A stretch of DNA of 64,000 nucleotides from Leptospira soteropolitanensis (GTDB lineage Bacteria; Spirochaetota; Leptospiria; Leptospirales; Leptospiraceae): NCBI RefSeq assembly GCF_026151655.1, contig NZ_JAMQPN010000001.1:744001-808000 (forward strand), read 5' to 3'. A program made the position numbers and the translations under genes. Below, piece after piece: positions 9,259 to 18,980 of this stretch. Each line of letters starts with the position of its first letter. Positions within the stretch are counted from its first letter, which is position 1. The notes below the pieces were generated by a model. The model made no database searches. It was not told the DNA's origin and saw only the letters and a program-made list of their open reading frames with translations.

Positions 9259-10775
9259 CTAGTAAACTAACACTCTATTGTTCATTCGGTCTGCAATATA
9301 AAGCTGACCGAATTTGTTGAAAAAAATTCCAGTAGGGGAATATAGACTTTTCGGTCCAATGATTCCTGCGTTACAACTTCCACCATTGTTGTTCACAGAA
9401 CAGTTTAGATCATTGAACTGACCAAAGACTGCCACTGCGGCGATCCCTTCTGTTTGGGTAGTTCTCGGATACATCACCACACGGTTGTTACCTGTATCCG
9501 AAACAAATAGACTATCACTTTGGTCTAAGGCTAAACCAGTGGGACCAGAAAGACTGGTTGAACCACCTCCACCACCGCTTGTGATAAAATCTGATTGCCC
9601 ATATACCCTAGTGGCAGTTGTGGAACCTGGGGCAAAATAGAGCACTCGACTATTGCCATTGTCTGAGACGTACAATCCACCTTCCGAATCTGAAATCATT
9701 CCATTGGGACTGCTCATTTTAATATTGGAACATCCAGAAGAACTAGTGGTAAAATCAGGTTGTCCATAAACACGGCTGGCAGTAGTGGACCCTGGTGGAA
9801 AGTAAAGGATACGATGGTAAGCAGATTCTGAAATATAGACTCCACCGTCGGACGCTTGGGTGACAGCAATGGGCGTACTTAGCGTTGTGGCACTGGCAGC
9901 ACCTGCCGTAGAAGTCGAAAACCCTGGTTGCCCATAACAACTGTAGGAATCGAAGTATTTTTCGGAAAATGTAACACTCGATTGTTTGCCATATCCACTG
10001 CATACAAACCATCGTCTTGATTCATTCCCAATCCACGAACATTACTTAAGGAATTGGCACTAACAACATTTCCGAAACAAGTTCCACTAGAATCAACATT
10101 CGCCAAGTCACAATTGTAGAATCCGAACTGTCCATAAACCCTTGTCGAAGCGGTTGTATTTGATGGATAGAATAACACTCGGTTGACACCCGAAATATAG
10201 ACTCCTCCCGAAGAATCGCCAACCACCCCATAAGGAGAACTTAAACTTTGATTAGTCGGTGATCCTGATGCGCAGGATCCAACATTATGTGCGGAATTAC
10301 AAGTAAATGACCCGTATTGTCCATAGACCATTGTTGCACTTGTATCTACAACTTGAAGAGTGATCGTAAAAACACCATAACCTGGGTTACTTCTAGTAAT
10401 GGTAATTGGCGTAGGTTCTGTGATGGCAGCAGTGGTACCTTTAATTTCACCCGAAAATGAATCAAAAGTGAGTCCTAAAGGCAACGTACCCTGTACCGAA
10501 TAACTAGAGTTAGACTTATTTTTGGGTATGATAGAAACAGGAAAGTTTAAATACAATCGGTAACTCGAAAACTTATATTCAAACGGAGGAACATTTACTA
10601 AATGATAACCACAGTATTGGGACTCAGCGGTAGTTACTGATTGGAAAAATAAAGAGGAAATGTAGGATGCAGATTTTGGATCACAGTTATTATTAAGAGC
10701 CTCTGGTTTACAAAAACTCGCTACTAAAATGGGGAATAATAAAAATAAACTTCGGAATTTGTAAGGGGTTTGCAT
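9259..10775 (-). pseudogene. NHL-repeat lipoprotein broken by one frameshift
   Basis: A secreted or lipoprotein signal (ending ASFC) is followed by a putative-Ig (He_PIG) module with LPLGLTFDSFSGEIKG, then five to six NHL-type repeats, each with 'vyGQ...GvyisD..NnRVL.yp'. The frame breaks at the A-run 9928-9931: upstream codons read to GNQGF and then go out of frame, while the next frame continues with STSTAGAASATTLSTP and stays open to 9259. Adding one base restores a 505-residue protein. The break could be a real null mutation or a sequencing error. The repeats would form a beta-propeller for protein or ligand binding at the cell surface. Confidence 0.8.
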
Positions 10776-11350
10776 TATAAAAAATTGTATGAATCTAGTG
10801 AAATTAATTATATTTAAATTTTATAATTCGATAATCAAATATTGGCAAAATAAAAAATAACTTATCAACTAAAATTTTAATACAGGTGTGACAAAGTGAA
10901 TGTTTTTTGCGACGGAATGTAAAGATAGATCGTACAGAAAAAAATCCAAATATCTTTCTGAAGGGGATTGCTTGGGGAAATCCTTAAAATCAAAGGTGGT
11001 GGTGCAGTTTCCTACTCCTCTAGCGAAATATATGAATTTATCTTTTATTTTCAAAAATTAGACTAATTGGTCTTTTTTTGATTCACCCTTCGAAACTAAC
11101 AAATATTTGGATATAGAAAAATTAATACAATGAATGGAAATTTGAAACAAAGTTTTAAAACCATTAGAAATCATTTTAAAATTAGATTCATCACAAAACC
11201 GCTAAAAATGGTTCAAACCTGTTTCTGGAACATTTTTAGCGGCAAAAGTTCACTTTTTTCACAAGCTAATAGAAATTAGTTGTTCATTAGGATTCCCCGA
11301 ATGGTATCAGCATTATTGAATATTCTGGTTACTTTCTAGGTTGAAAATAT
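10776..11350. other. AT-rich intergenic region with one strong palindrome
   Basis: 575 bases between two divergent lipoprotein genes. I see no convincing gene. A 61-codon open frame on the minus strand (10869-11054) has no recognisable features. The notable element is the inverted repeat at 11199-11242. The promoters for both flanking genes must lie here, but I cannot assign them with confidence. Confidence 0.6.
11199..11242. promoter_or_regulatory. Perfect 12-bp inverted repeat (operator or RNA hairpin)
   Basis: CCGCTAAAAATG (11199-11210) is repeated in inverted form as CATTTTTAGCGG (11231-11242), with 20 bases between. A further TTC/GAA pairing extends the stem after a one-base bulge. No T-tract follows on the plus strand, so it is not a simple terminator. 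It lies about 110 bp upstream of the large repeat lipoprotein gene. Confidence 0.5.
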
Positions 11351-14300
11351 ATGCGAATTCCAAAATCAATCTTTCTATATTTCTTTCTTGTTTTATTCAC
11401 CAATCGTTGTCTTTTACTTCTCCCAAATGGAAATAACCAACAAGACTTAAGTCCTTTTGCTTTTTTACTCGGCCTTTTGGGTGGATCCCCATCCTCTACT
11501 CAAAACTTAACCCCAGGTGCCACCGTAGATCTGTCAGGTGATGGAAAACCAGACGGAACCTTAGTGGATTCTGATGGGGATGGAGTTTCCGATGGAATCA
11601 ACCTCACCGGGGGCACGACTCCCAATTTAATCTTAATCGATACCAATGGAGATGGAACTCCCGATGCCGTCGATTCCAATGGGGACGGGTTGCCAGATTA
11701 TTACATTAGTCCCTACCCTCCTGGATTTCTTACCACAGGTCCTGGGGGATCAGGAAATCCCGTGGTTATCATTGTGGATGGAAATGGCAATGTCCTCGGC
11801 TTTGATACCGATGGAGATGGAACACCCAATGATACTGCAATCGTTACCATCCTCGGTGATACCACTCCCCCTATCATCACCAGTTCCTTGTTAACCGGAA
11901 CTTTCTCCACATCACAAACAACAACTCTGACTTGTTCGGATAACAAAGCACCAGGATCTATCGTTTATACCTTAGATGCATCGACTCCCAGTTTTTCCCC
12001 AAAACAAGGAACGGTCATTGCTTCTTCTTCCAAAGCAGTTTCCTTATCCACAGAAGGAACCCATACACTCCAAGCCATCTGTCGGGACTTAGCTGGAAAT
12101 CTATCCACGCCAATTAGCATCGTTTATACGATCGATACCAAAATTCCGGCATTGACACTTGTGAGCCAATCGACAACAGCCATCAGTGCATCCGCGGGAG
12201 CCATTAATAATTCCACAGCTACTTGGAAATCGGATCGCTCTGGGACTTTTACCATACGCGAAGGAAGCTCTTGTGATTCAGGAACCATTGCCACTACTGG
12301 ATCTGTCACAGCAGGCGTTGACCAAGGTTTTGTTCTTTCCCATACTCATTTTACTGGGGAAGGTACAAAGACTTACCGCATCTGTGTCACAGCTTCCAAT
12401 GGATTGACAGGATTTGTTTCTGTTAGCTTGCAAAGAGATGATACAGCACCAGTTGTCACAGCTGATCCAGGAGCAGGAAATTACGGAACGGCAACTTCTG
12501 TTTCCCTTTCTTGTTCTGATACCGGTGGTGCTGGTTGTGATCAGATCGCCTATGCAGTGCAAGCTGGTTCTGTACCTACAAACCCTGCCATCCAAGGAAC
12601 TACAGGAACCATTAGTAGTGGGACTTTATACGCAAGTGCCATAGCCATGACCGATGGTGCTGTCACTTATACTAAGTTTGTGGCTCGTGACAAAGCGGGG
12701 AATGTTTCCGGTGTGAGCTCGCAAAACTATACAGTGGACACACAAGTGGCCACCATCACAGTGAATTCGCATACAGCGGCCATCAATGGGTCGTCGAATG
12801 TTTCTCTCAGTTGGCAGAGTTCAAAGGCTGGTTCTTACCAAATCCGAATTGGTGGAAGTAGTTGTGCGAATGGAACAGCTCTTACCAATACAGGTTCTAA
12901 TGCCAATGTTGTAGGCAATGCAATTGCCACAACAGATATCACCACAACCATTGCAAACTCCCACTTTGCCGAAGAGGGTAATACGATCCGAATCTGTGTC
13001 GCAAACCTTGTCGGTAACTTTGGATCGACGACTCGCGCAACCAACAAAGACACAACAGCACCGGTGGTAACAATGGCCTCTCCTTCTGGATCGGGACCCT
13101 TTGCTTCAGGAACCCAACTCCAACTTAGTTGTTCTGACACCGGTGGATCTGGTTGCGATAAAATCATTTATTCTTCGAATGGCACTGAACCGACATTTGA
13201 CGGAAGTGGTTCTGTCACCAATGGAACTGTGTATACTTCTCCCGTTGCACTTGCCAATGGAAGCAATCAAGTCAAATACTTGGCTCGTGATTTGGCGGGA
13301 AACCTAAGCAGTGCAGGAAACCAAAGTTTTCACGTGGGGCCACCCAATGCTCCTGCTTTTGTGGAAGCACAAGCGGGTGGAACGAGTGCCGTAGTTCAGT
13401 GGTGGCCAGTCAGTGGTGCCACATCGTACACAGTGTACTATAGCACAAGTCCAGGTGTGACTACGGCATCGACTAGTTTTGGTCCGGTGACGGATCCGTA
13501 TGCAACGATTGCAGGACTTACTGGTGGGACATTGTATTACTTTCGAGTGCTGGCGAATAGCCCTGCGGGAGCAAGTGCAATATCGCTATTAGAAGCTGGT
13601 GCGTTGACAACGGCAACACCTCCGGGGACAAGTGAAACGGGAATGCATGTGGACATATCTGCGGGACAAGGGACTGGTTCCGGTCTTGACTCCAGTATAG
13701 TCATTGATCCAGTCAATGGAAAGCTGTTGGTTGTCACACGCAACGGAGCGAATAGTAACAAGCCGAGTCTTTTTCGATGTAATTTGGATGGAACAGTTTG
13801 TACTCACACAGATATATCTGCGGGACAAGGGACTAGTTCTGGACAGAATCCCGGTGTTGTTTTAGACTCTGTCAATGGAAAGTTACTCGTTGTAACTTGG
13901 AATTACGGTAATGGCTCCAAACTCAGTCTTTTTCGATGCAATCTTGACGGAACTAGTTGCACGCATACGGATTTATCCGCGGTTACTGGGCAAGGGTATA
14001 GTTCTGGGCAGTATCCCAGTGTTGCTTTGGATTTTGCCAATAAAAAATTGCTCGTTGTTACTCGGAACGGAACGAACATTCAAAAACCGAGTCTTTTTCG
14101 TTGTAATCTAGATGGAACAGCCTGCACCCATACAGACCTGTCCGTTGGACAAGGCTATGGTTCTGGATATTTTTCCAGTGTTGTTGTAGACCCTTTCAAT
14201 GGAAAGTTACTCGTAGTTACTATGAATGGTGCGAACTCTAACAAGCCGAGTCTTTTTCGATGTAATTTGGATGGAACAGTTTGTACTCACACAGATATAT

Positions 14301-14749
14301 CTGCGGGACAAGGGACTGATTCTGGTTCTAATCCCCGTGTTGTCTTAGACACTGTTAATGGAAAGCTACTCGTTGTAACTTGGAATTATGGTAATGGCTC
14401 CAAACTCAGTCTTTTTCGGTGCAATCTTGACGGAACTAGCTGCGCACATACGGATCTATCCGCGGTTACTGGGCAAGGAAATGGTTCTGGGCAGAATCCC
14501 AGTGTTGCTTTGGATATTGCCAATGGAAAGTTACTCGTAGTTACTATGAATGGTGCGAACTCTAACAAGCCGAGTCTTTTTCGATGTAATCTAGATGGAA
14601 CCGCTTGCAGCCACACTGACATATCTTCGGGACAAGGTCAAAATTCTGGATATTTACCTAGTACCGTGCTAAACCCAGCTAACGGAAAATTGCTCGTTGT
14701 TACTCAAAATGTAGCCAACTCAGGCAAACCTTCCCTCTTTATCTGGTAA
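11351..14749 (+). CDS. Large multidomain surface lipoprotein with tandem repeats
   Basis: 1132 residues. The signal peptide ends FTNRC (Cys20, a loose lipobox). Residues about 55-160 contain Asp-rich calcium-loop repeats of the thrombospondin type 3 kind (DGDGVSDG, DTNGDGTPD, DSNGDGLPD). About 175-660 holds chitobiase-C-terminal-like and Ig-like modules with 'CSD...D.I.Y' and 'YLARDLAGN' signatures. A fibronectin-III-like module follows (about 670-760). The rest is seven 53-55-residue repeats built on NGKLLVVT...KPSLFRCNLDGT.CTHTD, probably a beta-propeller. The repeats show a recent higher-order duplication. Likely a surface adhesin or binding protein. Confidence 0.8.
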   Translation: MRIPKSIFLYFFLVLFTNRCLLLLPNGNNQQDLSPFAFLLGLLGGSPSSTQNLTPGATVDLSGDGKPDGTLVDSDGDGVSDGINLTGGTTPNLILIDTNGDGTPDAVDSNGDGLPDYYISPYPPGFLTTGPGGSGNPVVIIVDGNGNVLGFDTDGDGTPNDTAIVTILGDTTPPIITSSLLTGTFSTSQTTTLTCSDNKAPGSIVYTLDASTPSFSPKQGTVIASSSKAVSLSTEGTHTLQAICRDLAGNLSTPISIVYTIDTKIPALTLVSQSTTAISASAGAINNSTATWKSDRSGTFTIREGSSCDSGTIATTGSVTAGVDQGFVLSHTHFTGEGTKTYRICVTASNGLTGFVSVSLQRDDTAPVVTADPGAGNYGTATSVSLSCSDTGGAGCDQIAYAVQAGSVPTNPAIQGTTGTISSGTLYASAIAMTDGAVTYTKFVARDKAGNVSGVSSQNYTVDTQVATITVNSHTAAINGSSNVSLSWQSSKAGSYQIRIGGSSCANGTALTNTGSNANVVGNAIATTDITTTIANSHFAEEGNTIRICVANLVGNFGSTTRATNKDTTAPVVTMASPSGSGPFASGTQLQLSCSDTGGSGCDKIIYSSNGTEPTFDGSGSVTNGTVYTSPVALANGSNQVKYLARDLAGNLSSAGNQSFHVGPPNAPAFVEAQAGGTSAVVQWWPVSGATSYTVYYSTSPGVTTASTSFGPVTDPYATIAGLTGGTLYYFRVLANSPAGASAISLLEAGALTTATPPGTSETGMHVDISAGQGTGSGLDSSIVIDPVNGKLLVVTRNGANSNKPSLFRCNLDGTVCTHTDISAGQGTSSGQNPGVVLDSVNGKLLVVTWNYGNGSKLSLFRCNLDGTSCTHTDLSAVTGQGYSSGQYPSVALDFANKKLLVVTRNGTNIQKPSLFRCNLDGTACTHTDLSVGQGYGSGYFSSVVVDPFNGKLLVVTMNGANSNKPSLFRCNLDGTVCTHTDISAGQGTDSGSNPRVVLDTVNGKLLVVTWNYGNGSKLSLFRCNLDGTSCAHTDLSAVTGQGNGSGQNPSVALDIANGKLLVVTMNGANSNKPSLFRCNLDGTACSHTDISSGQGQNSGYLPSTVLNPANGKLLVVTQNVANSGKPSLFIW
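13646..14746 (+). repeat. Seven in-gene tandem repeats with 483-bp supra-period
   Basis: Seven units of about 159-165 bases within the lipoprotein gene. Units 1-3 are nearly copied as units 4-6: the block beginning AACAAGCCGAG at 13757 recurs at 14240, a spacing of 483 bases (161 codons). This indicates duplication of a three-unit block after the original 53-55-residue repeats had diverged. The array can change length in frame by recombination. Confidence 0.85.
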
Positions 14750-14757
14750 CCAATCCC

Positions 14758-14844
14758 GCGCTAGGGATCTGAAGGGCTTGGTCGCTTACCAGCGTTAGAT
14801 GGTAGGCGACGGGAGCGTAAGCGCACCCCGGAGGAGCCCGGTCG
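14758..14844 (+). repeat. Structured dispersed repeat, copy B
   Basis: Second copy of the element at 1187-1274, in the same orientation, lying between two convergent genes. It shares the left block (AGGGATCTGAAGGGCTTGGTC) and the right block (GACGGGAGCG, GCGCACCCCG, AGCCCGGTCG). The middle differs in sequence but still forms a hairpin: CGCTTACC (14783-14790) with GGTAGGCG (14801-14808). GGGCT (14774) and AGCCC (14835) are again able to pair. The outermost stem of copy A is lost. Confidence 0.75.
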
Positions 14845-14868
14845 TTTTAGGTAAGGAAATCCATTTTT

Positions 14869-15390
14869 CTAAACTGTAGAATCCGTACCTTCCAACTTCG
14901 CCACATAAGGAAGATTGCGGTATCTGCCTTTGTAGTCCAAACCATAACCTACTAGAAATTCGTCTTCGATGATAAAACCAGGATAATGAACAGGAATGTG
15001 TGGATTGGCTTTTGATTTTTTCCAAAAGAGGGCCGCTACTTTTAAGTCTTTGGGTTTTTGTTTTCCCACTTCTTCCAAAAGGTACTCTAAGGTTTGGCCT
15101 GTATCTACAATATCTTCCACAAGAAGGACCGATTTATTTTGAACTGACTTTTTTAACTCTTTGGTGATTTTTAGATTTCCAGATGTGGTTCCATCTCCAT
15201 AAGAAGAGGCAGCCATAAAGTCTACCTCGTGTGGAATGGCAATACTCCGGCAAAGATCTGCAGTGAAGATAAAACCACCATTTAAGATTCCAACAACGAC
15301 TAAGTCCTTACTTAAGAAATCTCGCGAAATCTCTCGTGCCAATTCCTCAACACGGTGGTGGATTCTTTCTTCAGAATATAAAGGTTTCAT
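14869..15390 (-). CDS. hpt: Hypoxanthine phosphoribosyltransferase
   Basis: 173-residue type I phosphoribosyltransferase for purine salvage (hypoxanthine or guanine plus PRPP to nucleotide). The PRPP-binding loop VLLVEDIVDTGQTL, the flexible-loop segment MAASSYGDGT and the LVVVGILNGGFIFTADL strand are all in place. The GYGLDYKGRYRNLPYV segment near the C-terminus matches the purine-binding region of Hpt. Its ATG overlaps the stop of the upstream sixA-like gene by 4 bp, so the two are translated as an operon. Length is normal. Confidence 0.92.
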   Translation of the reverse strand: MKPLYSEERIHHRVEELAREISRDFLSKDLVVVGILNGGFIFTADLCRSIAIPHEVDFMAASSYGDGTTSGNLKITKELKKSVQNKSVLLVEDIVDTGQTLEYLLEEVGKQKPKDLKVAALFWKKSKANPHIPVHYPGFIIEDEFLVGYGLDYKGRYRNLPYVAKLEGTDSTV

Positions 15391-15899
15391 TCTTTACCTA
15401 TTTGCCCAGGGATCCAGAATACCGACAATTGGCAACTGCCCCAACTAAGATCTTTCCATGAATCTTTGGAAAAACTCAAGCCGAGAAATGCGGCTGTCGG
15501 AAATTTCTGAAAGTGAGAAACCTCTGAATCCCCAAACAGGAGGGAACTTCCTAACTCTTCTAACCCAGGATTGTGTCCAACTAAGCAGACGGAACGTACG
15601 GAAGCGGACAAACCATGTAATAAAAAAAGGAGGTCTTCTTTGTCTGCATCATAAATGGCATCTCGTAATTCTGGTTTTGGGAACCGTAAGATTTCTTTAC
15701 GGAGGTTCGCATAAGTTTTTTGGGTTCGTTCTGCAGGGGAAACCAAAGATTGGTCGAATTCAAAACGACTTTCTTTTAAATATTCTCTTAAGGCTTTCGA
15801 TTGTTCCTTTCCACGACGAGAAAGTGTCCGTTCCAAATCAGAATCATATGGTTCGTCCCATTCCGATTTGGCATGACGGAGTAAATAGATTTGTTTCAT
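15387..15899 (-). CDS. sixA: SixA-like phosphohistidine phosphatase
   Basis: 170-residue histidine-phosphatase-superfamily protein. The N-terminal LLRHAKSEWD carries the catalytic RH (Arg8, His9), SPAERTQKTY gives the second Arg and LVGHNPGLEEL the second catalytic His. Its small size and the RHAKS form match SixA, which dephosphorylates phosphohistidine on HPt domains or PTS proteins. It overlaps hpt by 4 bp. A histidine-kinase system lies just upstream, but a functional link is speculative. Confidence 0.82.
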   Translation of the reverse strand: MKQIYLLRHAKSEWDEPYDSDLERTLSRRGKEQSKALREYLKESRFEFDQSLVSPAERTQKTYANLRKEILRFPKPELRDAIYDADKEDLLFLLHGLSASVRSVCLVGHNPGLEELGSSLLFGDSEVSHFQKFPTAAFLGLSFSKDSWKDLSWGSCQLSVFWIPGQIGKE

Positions 15900-15944
15900 A
15901 CTAATAGATTAGTCGAAATCAAAGTTCAGAAAATCACGAATTGA

Positions 15945-16541
15945 CTATTTTTGTATTTCTTTTTCGTATTTGGAAATCAGTTCGTTGTTGTTTTTACAGG
16001 AGAATTTGGTTCTCATTTGATTGAGATGGTATTCTACAGTTTTTCTAGACTTTTGGATGCGATTTGCCACTTCGTTTTGTGACAACCCTTGGACTAATAA
16101 ATTCAGAATTTCCATTTGGAAAGCAGAGAAAGGAAGTTGCACTTTGCTCACACCATCTGAAACAAAGGACCCACCTTTCATCACAAGTTCGATGACTTCA
16201 GGCAGTTTGGAAATTGGGTCAGACTTAAGCATATATCCATCTGCTTTTGCTTTCAAAGCGTCCTCTACATAAACCCGGCTACCATGCAAAGAAAAGATAA
16301 TGACTTTTGTAGGTTGGTGTTTTTCTTTAATCTCACGTAATACATCGATCCCATTACGATCTGGCAAATCGATGTCCAAAACTAAAAGATCAATGGGATT
16401 CGATTCTAAAAAATGAAACAAATCAGCAGCGGTTCGAAATTCTCCGGAAAGAGAAAAGAAAGGATTGGATTTCAGGATAGATATGATTCCTTCAGTGACA
16501 ACGGAATGATCTTCTAAGATAGCAATTTTAACAGATTCCAC
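15945..16541 (-). CDS. NarL/FixJ-type response regulator
   Basis: 198 residues with an N-terminal receiver domain (acidic pair Glu10/Asp11, phospho-acceptor Asp56 in VLDIDLPDRNG, conserved Lys in MLKSDP). A C-terminal LuxR-type helix-turn-helix follows (FQMEILNLLVQGLSQNEVANRIQKSRKT). The apparent start is GTG at 16541. It is divergent from the hybrid histidine kinase gene with only 6 bp between the two starts, so the promoters must overlap the opposite coding regions. It is likely a partner of that kinase. Confidence 0.88.
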   Translation of the reverse strand: MESVKIAILEDHSVVTEGIISILKSNPFFSLSGEFRTAADLFHFLESNPIDLLVLDIDLPDRNGIDVLREIKEKHQPTKVIIFSLHGSRVYVEDALKAKADGYMLKSDPISKLPEVIELVMKGGSFVSDGVSKVQLPFSAFQMEILNLLVQGLSQNEVANRIQKSRKTVEYHLNQMRTKFSCKNNNELISKYEKEIQK

Positions 16542-16547
16542 AGCCTT

Positions 16548-18980
16548 ATGATTCTCAGCGCATTCTTCTCATCCATCCAAAAATATTTTTCAGACTTACT
16601 TATTTTTTGTAGATATCCCTTAATTTTGGGTCTTTTGTTCTTTGGGACCGCCTCTTGCCGGTTTGATGCTTACCCAACCTTACTTGCAAAAGATGGTGTG
16701 ATGGATGTCCAAACTGTTGATTTTTCAGGGGAAACGATAAATCTTGCTGGAAAATGGGAATTTTATTGGAATGAATTTTTAGATCCAAAAGGGACTGCTC
16801 CAGAACAAAAATCCTACTTAAAAGTGGGGGTTCCTTGGTTTTCTCAGGAAAATGAGGATGGAGAGGTTTATCCAAGTTTTGGATTTGGAACTTACCGCCT
16901 AACGGTTATTCTGCCGGAATTTACTTCTAATACCGAACCGTTTGCACTGTCTATTCCTGCTTTACATAGTGCTTATAAAATTTTTGTCAACGGCGAGTTG
17001 GTTGCAGAAAATGGAACCATTGCGAGCACCGCAGATTTCCACCGTCCCTCGTTTCATTCCAAAATCATTCCTCTGATTGGAGTTTCAAAGAAAGTAGATT
17101 TGGTTATCCATATCTCAAATTTTTCGCATAAGTATGCGGGCATTCATGGTCTTATTCGTTTAGGAAAACTGCAAAATATCATCCGAATATGGAATGTTAA
17201 TTTTACAGTTTCTTGGATCATTATGATCTTTATGGTTTTTTTGGCCATTTATCATGCGTTAGTGTACTTTATCAATCGCTCTGAAAGAAATGCACTTCGA
17301 ATGTCTTTTGTATATTTAGGAATATTAATTCTTTCTTCCACTTTAATGGAGACTCGAATTTTATTTAACCTTCTTTCTGATGATTATTGTATTCCTTTGT
17401 TTCGATTTTCTCGCATCGGATTTGTTTTGGTTTTATACTTTGGAGGTTATATTGTTCTGAATATGCCTCAAATGCGTTTTTTCAAACGTATGTTAGTTTT
17501 CTTAAAAATTTATGCACTGATTTTTCTGATTGTAGCTATTTTCACACCAATTTCTCATCTTGCAGAAATATCTTTCCGTTTTGAAATCCTTTCCGGTGCT
17601 TTTGTATTTTTAGGACTTCTATCTGTGTCACTTGCCTTATACTTTCATCGAAAGGAAAGCAGATTGTATTTTTTCAGTTTGTTATTGGCAACCATTGGCG
17701 GTTTTATCGATATACTTTTGATTGCCAATCCCACTTTTGGATATAGACCTTTGGGTCTAGTTTCTTTATATTTATTTATTTTTCCGCAAACATTAGGTGT
17801 TACATTTGGTTTAGTTCGTGTGTATAAACGGTCCGAATCCTTATCAAAAGAATTATACAAAAGAAAGGAAGCCCTAGAAAAAAAAGTAAAAGCTCGTACA
17901 ATGGAGTTGGAGAAGGCAAACCGCTGGAAAGCTAATTTTGTCTCTCTTATTTCACATGACTTACGTTCGCCGCTAAATAGTGTGAATCAAATTTTGGATG
18001 TCATTGATTTTAGTTTTAGTGAAACCACTGCGGAAGAAAAAAAGAAATTTTTAGAAATTTGTAAAACTGGGGTAACACAGTCCTTACGAATGTTAGAGCA
18101 GCTACTCGATGTAAGTCGATTTGATGCTTTCGGAACTAAACTCATTCAATCTCGATTTTGTGTAAATGAGTTACTGAACGAAATTATTGAATCTGTAGAA
18201 CCACTTGCCACACTCAAAGGCATTCGCATCCAAAAAGAAACTCCTATCCAAGCAGAAATCATTGCCGATCGTACATTGATTGGAGAGGTATTTAAAAATA
18301 TTCTTACCAATTCTATCAAATATTCTTATTTGAATTCAGAAGTATGGGTAGGGCTTGCTTATAAGGGAAAATGGCTTTCCGTTGAAATTCGGGACAGGGG
18401 TTTGGGTATGAGTGAAGAACAAATTCACAGACTCACCAGTGAAGAAACAATCAAAAGTTTGCCAGGAACTGCGGGGGAACGGGGAACGGGCCTTGGCTTG
18501 CAATTGTGTAACAATATTTTAGAAGCCCATTTCGGAAAATTGAGAATCAAATCTGTATTAGGTGTTGGTTCTTCTTTTGAAATTTCATTATCAAAAAGTA
18601 CTAAGTCAGTGCTTCTTGTTGATGATTCGGGAAATTTTAGATCGGATCTAGCGGAGGTTATGCGAAGAAATCAATGGATTGTAATTGAAGCCGGAAACGG
18701 AGAGGAGGCTTTGTCACATTTATCTAGGATTACACCATCGCTGATTATTACTGATTTACGCATGCCTGGTATGAATGGAATTTCATTAATCCATGAGTGG
18801 GAAGGACGTCGTAATGTAGACCAAAAAATTCCGATCATTCTAATTAGTTCCGATGCCCCTCTTTCTGGTGGTGATAAATTTTTGGAAGAGGAAGGATTAG
18901 AAACCATCGTATCTGCTTATTTTTCAAAAATGTATAAGGCAGAAGATCTCTGCCAACAAATAGAGTCGATTTTAGAGTAA
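16548..18980 (+). CDS. 7TMR-DISM hybrid sensor histidine kinase
   Basis: 810 residues. An N-terminal signal with possible lipobox TASC (Cys37) leads into a periplasmic 7TMR-DISM extracellular domain of jelly-roll type (about 60-210: LAGKWEFYWNEF, GTYRLTV, IFVNGELV). Seven transmembrane helices follow (about 222-425), then a coiled coil, HisKA with phospho-His470 in SLISHDLRSPLNSV, and HATPase_c (NILTNSIKYSY, GTGLGLQLC). A C-terminal receiver domain ends the protein (LLVDDS, IITDLRMPGMNG). DISM domains are thought to bind carbohydrates or other small ligands. It probably signals to the divergent LuxR-type regulator. Confidence 0.9.
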   Translation: MILSAFFSSIQKYFSDLLIFCRYPLILGLLFFGTASCRFDAYPTLLAKDGVMDVQTVDFSGETINLAGKWEFYWNEFLDPKGTAPEQKSYLKVGVPWFSQENEDGEVYPSFGFGTYRLTVILPEFTSNTEPFALSIPALHSAYKIFVNGELVAENGTIASTADFHRPSFHSKIIPLIGVSKKVDLVIHISNFSHKYAGIHGLIRLGKLQNIIRIWNVNFTVSWIIMIFMVFLAIYHALVYFINRSERNALRMSFVYLGILILSSTLMETRILFNLLSDDYCIPLFRFSRIGFVLVLYFGGYIVLNMPQMRFFKRMLVFLKIYALIFLIVAIFTPISHLAEISFRFEILSGAFVFLGLLSVSLALYFHRKESRLYFFSLLLATIGGFIDILLIANPTFGYRPLGLVSLYLFIFPQTLGVTFGLVRVYKRSESLSKELYKRKEALEKKVKARTMELEKANRWKANFVSLISHDLRSPLNSVNQILDVIDFSFSETTAEEKKKFLEICKTGVTQSLRMLEQLLDVSRFDAFGTKLIQSRFCVNELLNEIIESVEPLATLKGIRIQKETPIQAEIIADRTLIGEVFKNILTNSIKYSYLNSEVWVGLAYKGKWLSVEIRDRGLGMSEEQIHRLTSEETIKSLPGTAGERGTGLGLQLCNNILEAHFGKLRIKSVLGVGSSFEISLSKSTKSVLLVDDSGNFRSDLAEVMRRNQWIVIEAGNGEEALSHLSRITPSLIITDLRMPGMNGISLIHEWEGRRNVDQKIPIILISSDAPLSGGDKFLEEEGLETIVSAYFSKMYKAEDLCQQIESILE

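Noticed and set aside
9259..9717. Separate 152-residue NHL protein
   Set aside because: Its frame is open further upstream and continues the NHL repeats of the gene that begins at 10775; it is the distal half after a frameshift.
10869..11054. 61-codon open frame on the minus strand
   Set aside because: No domain, signal or convincing start context; kept as intergenic.
11646..14622. Several 60-110-codon open frames on both strands within the large lipoprotein gene
   Set aside because: They are shadow frames created by the repetitive sequence; the lipoprotein frame explains the region.
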